Notes under the pieces: generated by a model
What the model saw: only the letters and a program-made list of their open reading frames with translations
The model's database searches: none
What the model was told of the DNA's origin: nothing
In this document: positions 22,207-34,213 of the stretch, piece after piece
Layout of the letters: the number at the start of each line of letters is the position of its first letter
Numbering within the stretch: the stretch's first letter is position 1
NCBI GenBank assembly: GCA_945910005.1
Contig: OX246739.1
Span: 73,357,523-73,421,522, forward strand
Direction of reading: 5' to 3'
From: Isoperla grammatica
Taxonomy: Eukaryota; Arthropoda; Insecta; Plecoptera; Perlodidae
DNA: 64,000 nt
Program-made: the position numbers and the translations under genes

Positions 22207-22440
22207 ACGAAGCACTCAATAAATTCAAAGTTTTTCGCTGAATCGGCCTTGTTGATTCTGATATTTGTCCGCAGGTGTTCGCACTGTTCAATCACTGATT
22301 CATATGTTTCGTATTTAAAATATCGATCTTTGATTGGTTATCGCTCACTTGTCGGTAGGGTTTGGAACCTACAGGGTTGGTTTAGATGCTTTAAATTAAA
22401 GTCTTCCACTGAGGTGGTAGACTCTATACATGTGTATTCA
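22207..22440 (+). mobile_element. tRNA-derived SINE, family B, copy 2 (5'-truncated)
   Basis: Starts within the family body at CGAAGCACTCAATAAATTC and runs to GAGGTGGTAGACTCTATA. The tRNA head is absent. It is in inverted orientation to copy 1, only 630 bp away, so the pair could form a hairpin in RNA. Confidence 0.75.
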
Positions 22441-22853
22441 TTTTGAGTTTGTAAGATTGTTTTACATTTACTTGTATATAATATAACGTTAGAATAGCGT
22501 TGTTTACAATGACCCACGAAGTACCATAACATAACAATATGGCGGTCAGCTTTGCACCGAGCCTTACACACAACTATAGGAGAACGTTGCGCTCATGTCT
22601 TTAGTTTTAATGCACTATTCGCTGGCCATGTTTACGGATGCGCAGCGCATCATTTTATCACGACGCCATTCACTCGTCCGCTCTTCGAAATGGGTAAAAG
22701 ATAAAATCTAAACGGGCGTTGTGAAGAAGACGGTTCTCTGGTTCTCCGCCTGCAGCGCTCACTACACAGAGGTGGCAATAAAAACAAGCGTTCCCGTAAT
22801 CCTCAATGTTAATACACGAGGCAGTTAAACTAAAGTAATGAACCTTCCGCACT
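22441..22853. other. Anonymous DNA
   Basis: No gene recognised; a short palindrome ATGCGCAGCGCAT lies near 22638. Confidence 0.4.
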
Positions 22854-23032
22854 GCGCTGCTCAGTGATAGGTCCGCCCATACTTCACTCGTCGCGATAAC
22901 CTCGATACGCTACGCACCACCATGCTGGATTCAGAGCTTTAGCTGCGCTGCTCAGTGATAGGTCCGCCCATACTTCACTCGTCGCGATAACCTCGATACA
23001 CTACGCACCACCATGCTGGATTCGAGCTTTGG
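22854..23032. repeat. 91-bp direct duplication starting with GCGCTGCTCAG
   Basis: Two units (22854-22944 and 22945-23032) differ by a few substitutions and a small deletion near the end. Each starts GCGCTGCTCAGTGATAGG and continues through CGCGATAACCTCGATAC. The opening decamer matches the cores of the 12-bp and 86-bp satellites at 13.8-18.4 kb. Confidence 0.9.
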
Positions 23033-23088
23033 TGAAGTAAATAACAACGATTTGTGTAGGTGCTAAATACCAGTCGCTAGTTATATCG

Positions 23089-23221
23089 CCTCACCATCAC
23101 CGTCACCATCGCCATCGCCATCGCAATCGCTATCACCATCGCCGTCACCATCGCCATCGCCATCGCCATCGCCATCGCCATCGCCATCGCCATCGCCATC
23201 GCCATTGCCATCGCCATCGCC
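23089..23221 (+). repeat. (CATCGC)n hexanucleotide repeat
   Basis: About 130 bp of CATCGC units with CACCGT, CAATCG and CATTGC variants at the left end and one near the right. The centre is uninterrupted. Confidence 0.95.
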
Positions 23222-24039
23222 AAAGAGAAGACATATGCTCAGTCACAAGTTAATGATTCAATATCTAGTTGCTGCAAGTTTAAAATCAATTTTTTTTACT
23301 CAAATTAATGACTACAATCGTAAGAAAAAAATCTTGTAAAACACACGAGTTAATGACGACACTTGAAGTACGTTCTACTCAAAATATAAGCGAGTATATC
23401 AGAAATAAGCGCCGTAATTTTGTTTCGGAGTCAGACTACAAGATGAGGCGAAATTTCATATTCTAAAGTGAAATGCAAATGAAGTAATAACCTTAATGCT
23501 CTCCACGATAGCATGTTACAGCGGTGAAGTAATGATTTTAAATAACATTATAATAACATATAGGATAGTATAGGGATGTGGTTATCGTTTTCCTGGAGTT
23601 ATGATATCGTAGGACGGAGGACTTGCATAAAACGTTTCGTCGCCACATCTGCATAAATACATAGTAATTTGAGTTCGGAATAACTTACACCCCGACCAAT
23701 CCCGTTACTTGGCCGTGCCTACGGTACGAACAACACTAAAAGCCAATGAGGAGGAAGAGTTGAACTGGCTTTGCAGAGCGTTACGCCTTCGACATTATAT
23801 TTATAAGCTCCGTTGAAAACACAGGGAAACATAGTGAGACGATTCGCTAGATAAATGGGAACATCTACTTCTTTACACCTAACCTATTAAAGTGTTCGTA
23901 AATATACACAATATACAACATTTTTATTTTGATATTGAAACATTGACGTTTCAAAGTACTTACATTATGTTTGCTCAATTTTTCAGCGGACTGTAACGTC
24001 AATATTACTACTTTACCCCGCTTCGCCCAATATATAATA
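23222..24039. other. Anonymous AT-rich DNA
   Basis: No gene or known repeat recognised. Confidence 0.4.
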
Positions 24040-24325
24040 GTACGAAAACATTTTTGACGGTAAACCAATGTAAAATTTTGAAATGTTTTCGTACTTTACA
24101 TTTTGCAACCAACAAAATCTAAGAAATCACGTATATATATAGTACATATAGTACGAAAACATTTTAACGGTAAACACAATGGAACGTTTATTTTCACAAA
24201 ATAAATGTCAACGTTTCGACGACGTGTAAACGACGAAAATAAACGTTGGATTGGGGTTACCGTTAAAATGTTTTCGTACTATACATTTTGCAATCAACAA
24301 AATGTAAGAAATCATATATATATAA
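24040..24325. mobile_element. Foldback repeat, family J, tandem pair
   Basis: Unit 1 (24040 to about 24135) and unit 2 (24151 to about 24325) both begin GTACGAAAACATTTT and both end GTTTTCGTACT...ACATTTTGCAA followed by AACAAAATCTAAGAAATCA or close variants. Unit 2 has inverted arms (24151-24196 and 24234-24279) around AACGTTTCGACGACGTGT, which again includes an AACGTTTCG word. A diverged third copy lies at 56093-56285. Confidence 0.65.
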
Positions 24326-25294
24326 AAAAAAACATGCTGCAGATTAACAATATCTATAGTGGTTGAAATACATACATTGATATGGGAGATGTATTTTCAG
24401 TTTATTATCTTTAATAGTATTTTAATTTCGAATTTTCACTCAGAGGTATGGCGATTTAGTTTTTACCGGCAGATGAAAAAACACAATGTGATTAAAGATA
24501 ATGAACTGAAATTATAGCATGTCTTAGAACACAGTATTTACAACAAACGGAATAAAACTAACGACCATCAGCAGCCAGTGTGTTTGTATTATTTTTATAT
24601 GTGCGTGAATGAGGGTAATGTAGTAATATTTACGATATAAACCGCTGAAAATTTGAGAAAAGACAATTTGTTGGTAAATTCAGAAGTCAGTGTTTAGATT
24701 TCAACGTTAAAATATTGATATTGAGAAAGTTAAAAAAACTGAAGACATGGGACGTATTTCAATTCTATGATTTCCTTGCGTCAATAATTTCAGTCCAATT
24801 TACGTTCACAACCGCCAAATAAACGCTTCAAAACTTTTCGATTCCCATTCTATGTCGGGATCCCTTGAAAGGAAAATAGAAAACCACCTCATCTCTGAGG
24901 ATACGCATTCCTTTTACACTTTTCGCTCTTTGAACTTCGAACAAGTCCCTCCTTTGTACTGTCAAGATTTCTTTAGGACTAAAAATAGACAGGACCCCGC
25001 CATTTTTTGCAATGCGATGAAAATCAGCATTGCCGCGCAAAACATTTCCACTAAGAGGATCAAATCGGCCGCGGCGACTTCTCGTTGAAAAGATCAACAA
25101 AAAGGTTCTAAATTTTGATTTTTCCCCCCCTTAGATGTATCAAGTCTTTGATAGATGTGACGTCAGTAAGTTCAGCTTATTGGCGGTTATTTCCGCTTTG
25201 TCGTGACTTGGCGGCGTCAAACCTTTTAAGTACAGTCTTCAACAGAATTTTTGAAACAGAAAATAAAAAATGAATACATTTATCCATCGTGTAC
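24326..25294. other. Anonymous DNA
   Basis: Overlapping ORFs on both strands at 24828-25100 show no domain I recognise. A TGACGTCA lies at 25158-25165. Confidence 0.4.
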
Positions 25295-25540
25295 TGGCCC
25301 TGTGATTGGATCAGGTAAGAATGACGTATCCCAGCGGCGTCGTGCGGTATTTAAACCGAGAATCACGCCAAGGTCAAGGCCGGAGGGGATCGATATCCGT
25401 CACGTACGCTCAGGTCGGGGCCTCGCAGGCTACCACATGCGCGCGCAGCCTCCTCGCTGATGTCTACAGCTCGGCACGAAACACTGCGCACAAGAGCTCT
25501 TTAAATATCGGCACAAGAACATTTTATATAACTGGTTGAC
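25295..25540 (+). promoter_or_regulatory. Possible promoter-like GC-rich segment
   Basis: In AT-rich surroundings, an inverted CCAAT (GATTGG) near 25305 is followed by a TATA-like GTATTTAAAC near 25346 and then about 150 nt of CpG-rich sequence. ORFs cross it but show no known domain. It could be a promoter with 5' UTR or simply a GC-rich repeat; low confidence. Confidence 0.2.
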
Positions 25541-28289
25541 TTGTTCCTTTGCCGTTTAATTTTCAAAAATCTTAAACTATGCAGGTAATACTATTTGAAT
25601 TCTTAAAAGGCAATTGTGACATGTTGTCAAAAATATTGGAATTTATAAAACGGTTTGAAATTAAAATTCTTTAATCCCCAGCAAATTAAAGTTCTGGTCG
25701 AGGGGTGGATGGGATTAAACATTTTTTAGACTTAATTTGATTTGTTGGTTGCTTAAATGAAGACTTATTAAATCAATTTCACTCTTAACAGTCCAACCTC
25801 ATTTAGAGACCAACTGATTCAGAAATTGATACCTTCGTTCGCCGTGCCTTCAGCACACTATCTTAAGTGATTCAAACTATTTTGTTATCAATGCTTGTTT
25901 ACTACTTGTACTGAAACAAAATATATCCACTGTTTATTCTACTCAAATACACAACACAATACTTGTCTTTTAATAGACTGCTTCATAAAAATATAAAATG
26001 GATTATGTACCTGATCGTTATTGCCGTGATGACTTAAAATTCACGTTAAAGATTTCAATAGATCATTTGTATACTTTTGTAACCGACCTGTTGTTTCTAG
26101 AAATGAACTCGACAGCTCTAGGCAAAAATGAAGCATTTGAACTTAAGTATTGGATGCTGAAATGAAACCAACAGACAAACAAGAGAAATATCTACTTTGT
26201 ATAAGAACAGCGCTATTAGGTAAGCGGTAAAACCCGTCTTAAACTGTGTTGTTAACAATACTCCTCATCTCAAGTTATAACTTATGCGCGTACAATAATG
26301 TTATGTATATTGTAATTGTAATTATTTGGAAAACAAACAAACAAACAAACAAGACTAATTTGTGTGGGTTTTCGGATATTCACAACTGTTTGTGTTTGTT
26401 GCCTTAGGAAACAACAACAATTTTGTAATTAAATGCAAAGAGACAAAATGTGTTTCTTGCGCTGTAAAAACACAAGTTACAACCAAAACGCTTCTTTGCA
26501 GTTTGTCATTTTTGTGTTTGTCTACTCTTTACACACTGAATTCGAGACAGACCCTTAATGGACTGTTCACTTTTACCCCCGTTATATCGTCATTCTATTG
26601 ACACCTGTCAATTAGTGTCTGACCGAGCGTCAATCTACAACAACAACACTGACAGATTACTTAAATGTCTTCAAGCTTCATTTAGTAGATAATAATAGGA
26701 CTATCAATCACTCTCATCAGAATTCAATCGACTTACAACAAAAATGTGTTACTAGATTTTGTTGTCGACTTCTTAAATAACATTACAATGAGTTATAAGA
26801 CCGCAACAACGTAACAACGGCCGTACGACGCTAGCGGCGCCCCTAGCGACGAGATTGTGAACCCTTGCGTTGAGGCCGGTCTCCTGCGAAGCTTCGTATC
26901 TGACAGCGGTTGACAGTTTGTAATTTAATTTATTAATCATCGTGTAGATACAATGCGGGGTACGTATACAAGCAAAGTCAACATTTGATTCGAGTCTTGA
27001 TTGCATACATTTATTTACCTAGAACACAGTTGGCTATCCTATCTGGTTCATATAAGTGATTGCGTCTAGACCAACAGTTATAAATGTTTTGCTTTTGTTT
27101 GCAACGTTTATTATTCCACAACACTGACGTATGATGCAAGGAAGTTAAAAGCTTGACTAGATTATTTCTAACAATGAATAGTATTCATTAAAGTTGTGCA
27201 GAACCTCGCTTCGCTCACTGATTCGATTCTGAAGCCACGTACGCAAGTGTCCTTTACACGGGCATGGCTTGGACAGGTGTAAGAAATCATGTTTAATTGA
27301 GATTAAACGTTCTCGGTCGGTCTACCTTTCAGGGAGAGGCAGTTCCATGTACAGGAATGCGAACAGAAGGACCGGAATGCGTTTCGTAATACACAATATC
27401 GGATTCCCATTTGTCACGTGACCGCGAGGGACTTGTAGGCTCCCTTTATCAAACGCCCACTCTATCGTAGCAGCTCCAACTTATAGCCGGCCATTTATCA
27501 GAGTCATATAAATATTTCTTGTGGTGATAGTCGAGTTTCAAATACACATCCTTCGTTTCCCGCTCTCACTTTTACTGTTCGAGTCGTTCCCCCGTATTGG
27601 GGAAGTTTTGTACGCACACTTCATGGGGCTCGTATTCATAGTCTACCCTCGGCATACCGTTAGAAATACAGACACGTTTTTTGTTTATTTCTTGAAAATA
27701 ACACTCAGCATAGAAATTCTGGAATGCTGCTGGCTTAGATATTATCGATACGTACAGATGTTCTAAAAAAAGGGATGCAAAATTGATTGTGGGTTGGACA
27801 AAGTGAAGAATAATACCTGAAATAGTCTTGTTTGACCAAACGTAATAAATTTTAATCTATTACTTTCAGAATATCATCTTAATATTGATATAACCCCCCA
27901 TACTTCCAAAATGTTGACATTGAATGTCAATTTAAAGAAACGTTTTTCTTTTATTCGTGTCAAAAATTTTAAGAGTCGAAATTTTCCATTGACAGTTTCC
28001 CGCACCTTTATTTTCCGATTGTCTTTGGCGTAAATAGCCCGTAGCACTGATAAAAAATTAATGTGCCTGTGTTGCTATAAGATATATGAATGTAACTTAT
28101 TACTAGAGCCCTACCTAGAGGTAGGTATATATAGAGTATATTCGATTGCGTCCTGAGGGCTGGTTGAAGGGCAAGTATCATGATTATAAACTTACGAGTT
28201 ACGACGGATAGAAAACTTCACTCAAAATTTGCGATTTTGGAAACTTTTCACTGAAACCTTGTAAATAATCGACTAGTTTGACTAATTTG
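25541..28289. other. Anonymous AT-rich DNA
   Basis: No gene recognised. It contains a palindromic GTCACGTGAC (E-box CACGTG at 27415-27420), a (CAAA)n run near 26331-26351 and a short CpG-rich patch near 26815-26880. Confidence 0.4.
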
Positions 28290-28500
28290 ACTAATAGAGA
28301 CGATGAGAGGGTGGTATTTGAAGATGAAGATGAAAAAACGTCACATGACCGAATAAGATCCATTGCACATCGCGGGGGTCGTCATAAGGGGAGTCCAGCA
28401 AGGGAGGGCAGGGCCAAGTGGGAGAAGCAATCTTCAGTGGGACAGTGGGGGGAAATTGGGCACGACTAGCAGAGTCACTCTGAGCCTGTTCTTCCTAGAC
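28290..28500 (-). mobile_element. Dispersed repeat, family F, copy 1
   Basis: Read on the minus strand it contains GTGACTCTGCTAGTCGT, then CTCCCACTTGGCCCTGCC, GCTGGACTCC and CCTCTCATCGTCTC. The same series occurs on the plus strand at 48993-49378. That copy ends in an (AATC)n tail, suggesting a LINE 3' end or SINE. This copy lacks the tail. Confidence 0.65.
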
Positions 28501-29414
28501 GGCCAAAGTGAATGATCGTCATACTCAGTCATCACTTCTAGCTTTTTTTAATAGCATAAACATAATTAATTTCTGTGATAACGGTTTTAACATTCGTGAG
28601 ATTAGTGAGCAAACATCGACCCAGCTCACGGTTAAGCTTCTCCACAGATAATAATAGAGACAATGTTGCATGAAGCAGCACAAAAACTATCAGCACATGT
28701 TTTTGTAACGAGTTAATTTATACCACGCTGTTTATAGATGTTACTTGTTTGCCGTAGGTAAGACATATTGCGTACAATATTACCCACATCAAATTACACG
28801 GAAGTTGAATTACTCCAGATAAATGTGTTTAATTAATATTACTCTGCTGTGCCCACGTTCACTACACAAAAACCGCGTTTGGCACAAAGAATTGCGAGGG
28901 CACCATTCTCCTTCTTGCCCGTCCAGTGAGGTGGGTTACTATAAGCAAAACATGGAATGTTTTAAGTGAGTTAATATTCCGTGCACATTATGACGAGTAA
29001 GTTAATTATTGTCGTGACTGAGTCGTGGGTACAGAATAATGACGTTCCTGGATACATCTTTGCGCGGTGTTCAAAAGAAGAGTAATTTGTAGCCAGCACA
29101 GGGCGGCGTTGTGCGTGGTTATATCGGTCCCCGGGAGAGCGCGGGACAACTTTAAGCAATCCCGGACTAAACGAGAAGTATCTCGTCTCTATCCGCGCAC
29201 CACGTTGGGAATATCTGCGCGCTACTTCCAGGCTTTTCGGAGAATTCCAGTTGGATAAACCCTTTCAAACACAAAACTGACTTTCATAAGTTAGGTAAAT
29301 ACATTAGTGACAACCTTGAACTTTTACACATTTTAATTTATTACCACAACAGATTTTCGGAGACATTTTACCTCTTCAGGGTTCGCCGGTCTTCAGGCTC
29401 TCATACACATATCT
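28501..29414. other. Anonymous DNA
   Basis: No gene recognised. A GC-richer stretch at 29095-29160 carries overlapping short ORFs with no domain. Confidence 0.4.
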
Positions 29415-29812
29415 GTATTTATTTACTTTATTGTAATTAAGGCCTGTGTAGGGTACAATACCCTCTTTAGCCTGATGAGGGGTGATTGGGGAATGATAAT
29501 GAGGAAGGGAGCAGAGGAAGCCAGGTACCGGCACGTAGCCTACTCCTGTCCAACAAAACCCAGGAGACCATCGGATTTACGTCCCCTCCGAAAGGACGGT
29601 GTAACTTTGACTAGTCATATAGGTCCCTCCACTAATCTGGACTACCGAGCAGTTGACGAGAAGAACGAAGCTGTTACACAAGCTTTCGAACCCTCCAATC
29701 TGCTCTAACCAACGGTAACTAGTGTTTCAGAGGGAGTGGTCACCCATCCACCTCCAGACCTACCCTGAAGTTGCGAACTTCGGTGTTCGTATATATGGGA
29801 ACCGGCTAAGCG
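29415..29812 (-). mobile_element. 5S rRNA-derived SINE, copy 2
   Basis: Near full-length copy of the SINE at 1.2 kb. The 5S-like head carries a four-base TATA insertion next to GTTCGTA and its internal control region is mutated (ACTTCG and GCGAACTT replace parts of the A-box region). Tail TTAATTACAATAAA and A/T-rich end near 29415. Confidence 0.7.
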
Positions 29813-30236
29813 ACTGCGGCTAAGCCGTTGGCTATACACATCACATAATCTCACATTTAGTATGTCCCTTACTTTCAGTTTCATTCCAATATGATAACTC
29901 CAACCTTGGTTTGCCCCGTTGACAATTATCAGTCATTGTCAGACTTTCGTAAGGACTAGCTACACACGAGTGTTCAAAACGTTTTTTAACATCCAACTAC
30001 GAATCGTTGTTTAACGTTGCTATCAACAACCCTTTTATGATAATATGCATTATGAAGACAAATAGTTTATTTAAATATTTTGTAATTGTTTAACAATAGG
30101 TTCAATTTTCAGGTTAGATAGAAAAAAGAGAATAGCCACCCTTTGATTGGCTTCGACTAATCTATGACGTTGGCATTCCCAAGGTTGTAAAACCATTTGA
30201 TTCCTTTGCGAACATCAAGGCCAAGATCAAGTGGTA
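29813..30236. other. Anonymous DNA
   Basis: No gene recognised between two SINEs. Confidence 0.4.
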
Positions 30237-30525
30237 CTTCTTGTCTTAGGAATAAGTAAACGGTGACTTCGGAGCCGTCCTAGCAACCAAGCACTCAATA
30301 AATTCAAAGTTGTTCCGAATCGGCCTTGTTGATTCTGACTTGCCAGCAGGTGTTCGCACTGTCCAATCACTGATTCATGTTTCGTATTTGAGATATCGAT
30401 CTTTATTGGTTATCGCTCACTCGTCGATGGTGTTCGGAGCCTACAGGGTTGGTTTAGTCGCTTTTAATTAAAGTCCCCCACTGCAAATCAGTTTCGTTAC
30501 TGAGTGGGTAGACTAATTGTGAATT
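30237..30525 (+). mobile_element. tRNA-derived SINE, family B, copy 3 (5'-truncated)
   Basis: Begins at CTTCTTGTCTTAGGAATAAG in the body, lacks the tRNA head, and ends ACTGAGTGGGTAGACTAATT. It contains the family marker GCACTCAATAAATTC and the poly-C-prone AAGTCCCCCACTG. Confidence 0.75.
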
Positions 30526-31189
30526 TATTTTGTTTATTTATTTTAACTTCCTCTTCATTGCTCACGAATCAGCCACTCGTCGGCCCGATTACCCTCGTTA
30601 CTCACACAAGTCGCCTCACAACACCGGATACAGAACACACAGCTCGATATCAGGTAAGCGCTGCCACAACGGCGACATCTAGGGGAAATATTCCGCCATG
30701 TTTTTGACGCGTCAGAGACCGGAAATGACTGCTCACTTCCTGTTGATGCTGAGGTCAACCGCTCAAAGCATGGGAGACGCGTTTAGATGGGAGAAGGTCA
30801 ATGATGGGTCAGTATCAACTTATGTTTTTATTAAAGATGCTGACATTATACTTAACTGTGTAATATCTGTACAATCATATCGCCTGTAAGGTGGATAGGT
30901 GGTGTATTATGTATTAGTGAAATGACGCATGTGACAACTACCAACCTAAATCTAGTTGCATCTCGTTCTCATGCTTCATGTACTGTAGTGATATTATCAG
31001 CGGTCTTTTTGGTAGGCGTTGTAGGCTATAGGCACATTCCAAGTGAGGCCATGGTGTAGCGGCGCGTGGTGAATACCGCCCTTTCTGAGAATTTTTCAGC
31101 GCACATTGCTTCTTACGGCGTGTAGCCCCCACAAACAGTAGCCTTCTCGGTATGCCCAAGGATATTTAACTGCCAGTTATGTCTATGTC
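30526..31189. other. Anonymous, partly GC-rich DNA
   Basis: 30555-30800 and 30990-31140 are GC-richer than the surroundings and cross several short ORFs. None contains a domain I recognise. Confidence 0.4.
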
Positions 31190-31551
31190 GATATATTTAT
31201 TTTATTGTAATTAAGGCCAGAGTAGGGCACAATGCCACCTTTAGCCTGATGAAGGATGATTGATGAATGATAATGAGAAAGATAGGAGGGGAAGCCTGGT
31301 ACCGGCACGTAGCCTACTCCTGTCGAAATGTTCCAAGGAGACCATCGGCTTTACGTCCCATCCGAAAGGACGGTGTAACTTTGACCAGTCATATAGGTTC
31401 CTCCACTAACCTGGACTGCCGAGCAGTTGACGAAAGAACGAAGCTGTTACACAAGCTTTTGAACCTCCAATCTGCTCTAACCAACGGTACCTAGTGTTTC
31501 AGAGGAGGGTGGTCACCCATTCCACCTCCTGCCCTAGCCCGAAGTTGCTTA
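31190..31551 (-). mobile_element. 5S rRNA-derived SINE, copy 3 (truncated in the 5S head)
   Basis: Same family and orientation as copies 1 and 2. The minus-strand 5' end is lost within the 5S-like region (sequence breaks off at CCCGAAGTTGCTTA), although the box C-type GGTCACCC remains. Confidence 0.75.
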
Positions 31552-31679
31552 TGTTGATATACTTTCAATGGTGGCTGCCACAGAGAAACTAAGTTATCTG
31601 AAAGGTAAATATGTAACTGGACATTGAAATGTTAGACCGTGTTGTAAAAACTAGTCTCCAAACCTTCCTGGAAGTAGGT

Positions 31680-31850
31680 GGAGCTCAACATACGGACAGT
31701 CCTAGTTACAAGTATCTCCGCTCCGAGCGCTTCACACGTATTGCAGACTAACATGTACTGCCATAGAGTTATTATAGTACCTAGAGTTACCACTACGTCT
31801 TGGATCGACGGCATTTTGAAGAATCCAAGATGGCCGTATTGTGTGGCAAA
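31680..31850 (-). repeat. Single copy of the unit that is amplified at 34.2 kb
   Basis: The plus strand at about 31688-31764 matches most of one 141-bp unit of the 34.2-35.0 kb array (ATACGGACAGTCCTAG, AGCGCTTCACACGTATTGC). Its other side (about 31800-31850) matches 34108-34210 in inverted orientation (GCCACACAA, CCATCTTG, TTCTTCAAA). It thus looks like an intact version of a dispersed element of which the array is a rearranged, amplified derivative. A minus-strand 90-codon ORF through it is not recognised. Confidence 0.55.
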
Positions 31851-32870
31851 AGCCTGCAAGTTACATTGATGTGCTGCTGTTTGAATGTACGAATAGAGCG
31901 ACAAATAGCGAAGAACAACTGACTTGGCACAGGTAAGTAACCTAATTATATGTTCCGCAATGCTTCACACGCAATATCATTGTATTTTTATGTATATTTT
32001 TCTTGTGATATTAAAGTTAATGTACTAAGCAGGAAGGGGTGGACCTGTCACTTTCAGACACTATAGGTCTAGAAACATGGTTTGTGTGTTTGTTTTAAGT
32101 TTTAAGTACTTAGTCCATATTTTGTGCTATTAAGTAACTAAAGCAATTAAGGTCCAACTGAAACTTACGGGTTAGGCATAACCCTCAGATCCTGTGTGAT
32201 CTAGGCCTGAGCATTTCATCCATGGCCCTAGGCTAAACCCTAGTAGGCCTACTAAAGCATAGCCTAAGTCTAGGCCTAAAGTCTACTTTACCAAAGGTCT
32301 AATGCCTCCAAGACGCTAGGTCTAAGTCTATGTAGGCATGTCTAGACTCTACACCTCTAGGGCTGGCTCAGGCCCAATTTACACAGCAAACGGGTTTCAG
32401 TAATTTTCCATAGCCCTAATATAGGCCCTAGGACTATGTACCACAGTGTTAAGTTTCTTTGCAATTTCCCCCCCCCCCCCCCCCCTCATGCACATTGTGT
32501 TACTAGGCCTAGTGCATAAAGTGTGTTTTCTTGATAGCCTTCCTAATTTTAAAACATTCATTCTAAAATTACTTCGGCATTCTTACAGGTTCCTGCTGTC
32601 CTGCTGAAGATTCCGGAGTTCTTGGCGAAGTGGATTCATTAAACATAACTGCAGTTTTGTACCAAATACCAATACATTTATTTATTCGGACCTTTTCTCG
32701 AGAACAGGAGGAAATCGAAGGAGATTAAGGTGATGTCGAATAAGAAATCAAACTGTAGACACAAGCTTCGTTCGCATGTCACAATGGAGCTTCGTGGATA
32801 GTGAAGAATAAATAAATGTATGTAGGATGCCAAAATAGCTGTTAAGCTAATAAATAAAGTACATTACATT
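31851..32870 (+). other. Possible spliced transcript fragment (low confidence)
   Basis: A perfect splice donor CAG|GTAAGT lies at about 31930-31937. An acceptor-like GCATTCTTACAG ends near 32589. The downstream segment holds AATAAA signals near 32808 and 32850. Upstream of the donor a short frame (VWQKPASYIDVL) stays open, but it closes within a few codons after joining. This could be a noncoding RNA, a gene fragment or chance. Confidence 0.2.
32155..32520. repeat. TAGGCCTA-rich tract with poly-C run
   Basis: Many occurrences of (C/G)TAGGCCT and CCTAGG words over about 250 bp, followed by an uninterrupted C run at about 32468-32486. Scattered TAGGCCTA words also occur near 9937, 32944, 33082 and 48294. 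Confidence 0.6.
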
Positions 32871-32889
32871 ACATTACATTACATTACAT
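32857..32889 (+). repeat. (ACATT)n pentanucleotide repeat
   Basis: Six or so ACATT units directly after AATAAATAAAGT. This could be the simple tail of a retroelement ending here. Confidence 0.85.
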
Positions 32890-34107
32890 TAGGATAAGAG
32901 ACGTCAGTGTAAGTTCCAAGTACGCTACTTACAAAAGAATGGGTAGGCCTATATCGAATCCGAAGACTAACTGAGCAGCTGAGGTTTAAATCTGTAAGCC
33001 TACTTTAAAATAGAATGGAGTAAGAGCTGTTATTATGCATATGCCCAGATGTTGTGCAATCAAGTATTATTTAAATGTTTTAGGCCTATACTAGCAGTTA
33101 CAACAAGTTATGTGAGTCTGATGAAATGCATTTATTTTCCAGGCATGGTGCTACTCCAAGCATATTCCAGTCTCCATCACACCTTATCAATTCACTGTCT
33201 GCGAGCAAGATAATATTTTCCATGTTGTTGCGTGGTGCAGTTAGGGGTTGCATTTTGTGTGTGTTAGATTTGAAGTTTCATGACAAGTCGTCATGTGCAA
33301 TCATGTAATTTTTATATTGTACACTATATTGTATGCATAGATTTGTTTGGTTTCTACTTTTAACATAATTAAACAATAAATATTAAATTGTAAAATTGAA
33401 ATTATTACTTAAAGTGTTACTCAACCTCTGCATATTCTCTCCCTCGGGTTCCATCCCTTTCAGCACGGCCAGAAATCTGCACGGGAACCCTATAACTTTT
33501 ATCCCGCAGTAAGTCTGTTCCATTCCACGTCTTCCCTGTCCAGTAATAGTAAGTCTAGAAACTTGCCTCCATGCCCTAAGGTCTTCTAACATTTATATGT
33601 CAATTTATAGCTTGGGGGGGGGGGGGGGAGGGGATTTTTGTCATGTTTTTTTTATTTAATTTTCATTATCACGACCACACATCACATTCCCTATGAAATC
33701 AGTTGCTTATAGCATTTTTTTTTAATTCAACTGCCTAACATACTGGTAGTGGGCCTGCAATAAACTTGTATAAACCCGGTTTTCCATTGAAAAATCTGGG
33801 GGGGGGAGTGGGTAGTGGGTTCATTAAGCTCGGTTGGCATTATCACATTGTACACAACAAATATACGATTAGAAAAGTTTAACCTATTATTTGTGATACT
33901 GTGTTTAGAACCTCTTGTTCTATCCTGTCTGGTATTTCCCACTTTTAATAATATACCATTAACGTTTCTCTTAAAAAACGGTCTTTGAACTACAACTAAT
34001 TTAAAAAGTTCACAAGTGATACGATTGGATAAGCTGAAGGTCAGTATTCAAGCCGATACAATACCGGCAAGTACTTAGAAACTGCATTCAGTTTGAATTC
34101 CGCGCTG
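32890..34107. other. Anonymous DNA with G runs
   Basis: No gene recognised; poly-G runs at about 33615-33628 and 33798-33805. Confidence 0.4.
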
Positions 34108-34213
34108 CTTTATGCCACACAAAGAAGCCATCTTGATTTCTTCAAACTGCCAATGGCGGCCCATGCTACGGAGATGGGAGTAGGGACTCTAGCTACTACA
34201 GTGTGGTATCTCT
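34108..34213 (+). repeat. Inverted partial copy of the 31.7-kb element
   Basis: The segment GCCACACAA, GCCATCTTG, TTCTTCAAACTGCC aligns with the reverse complement of about 31800-31850, and then leads directly into the 141-bp array, which is in the opposite orientation relative to the 31.7-kb copy. Confidence 0.5.
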
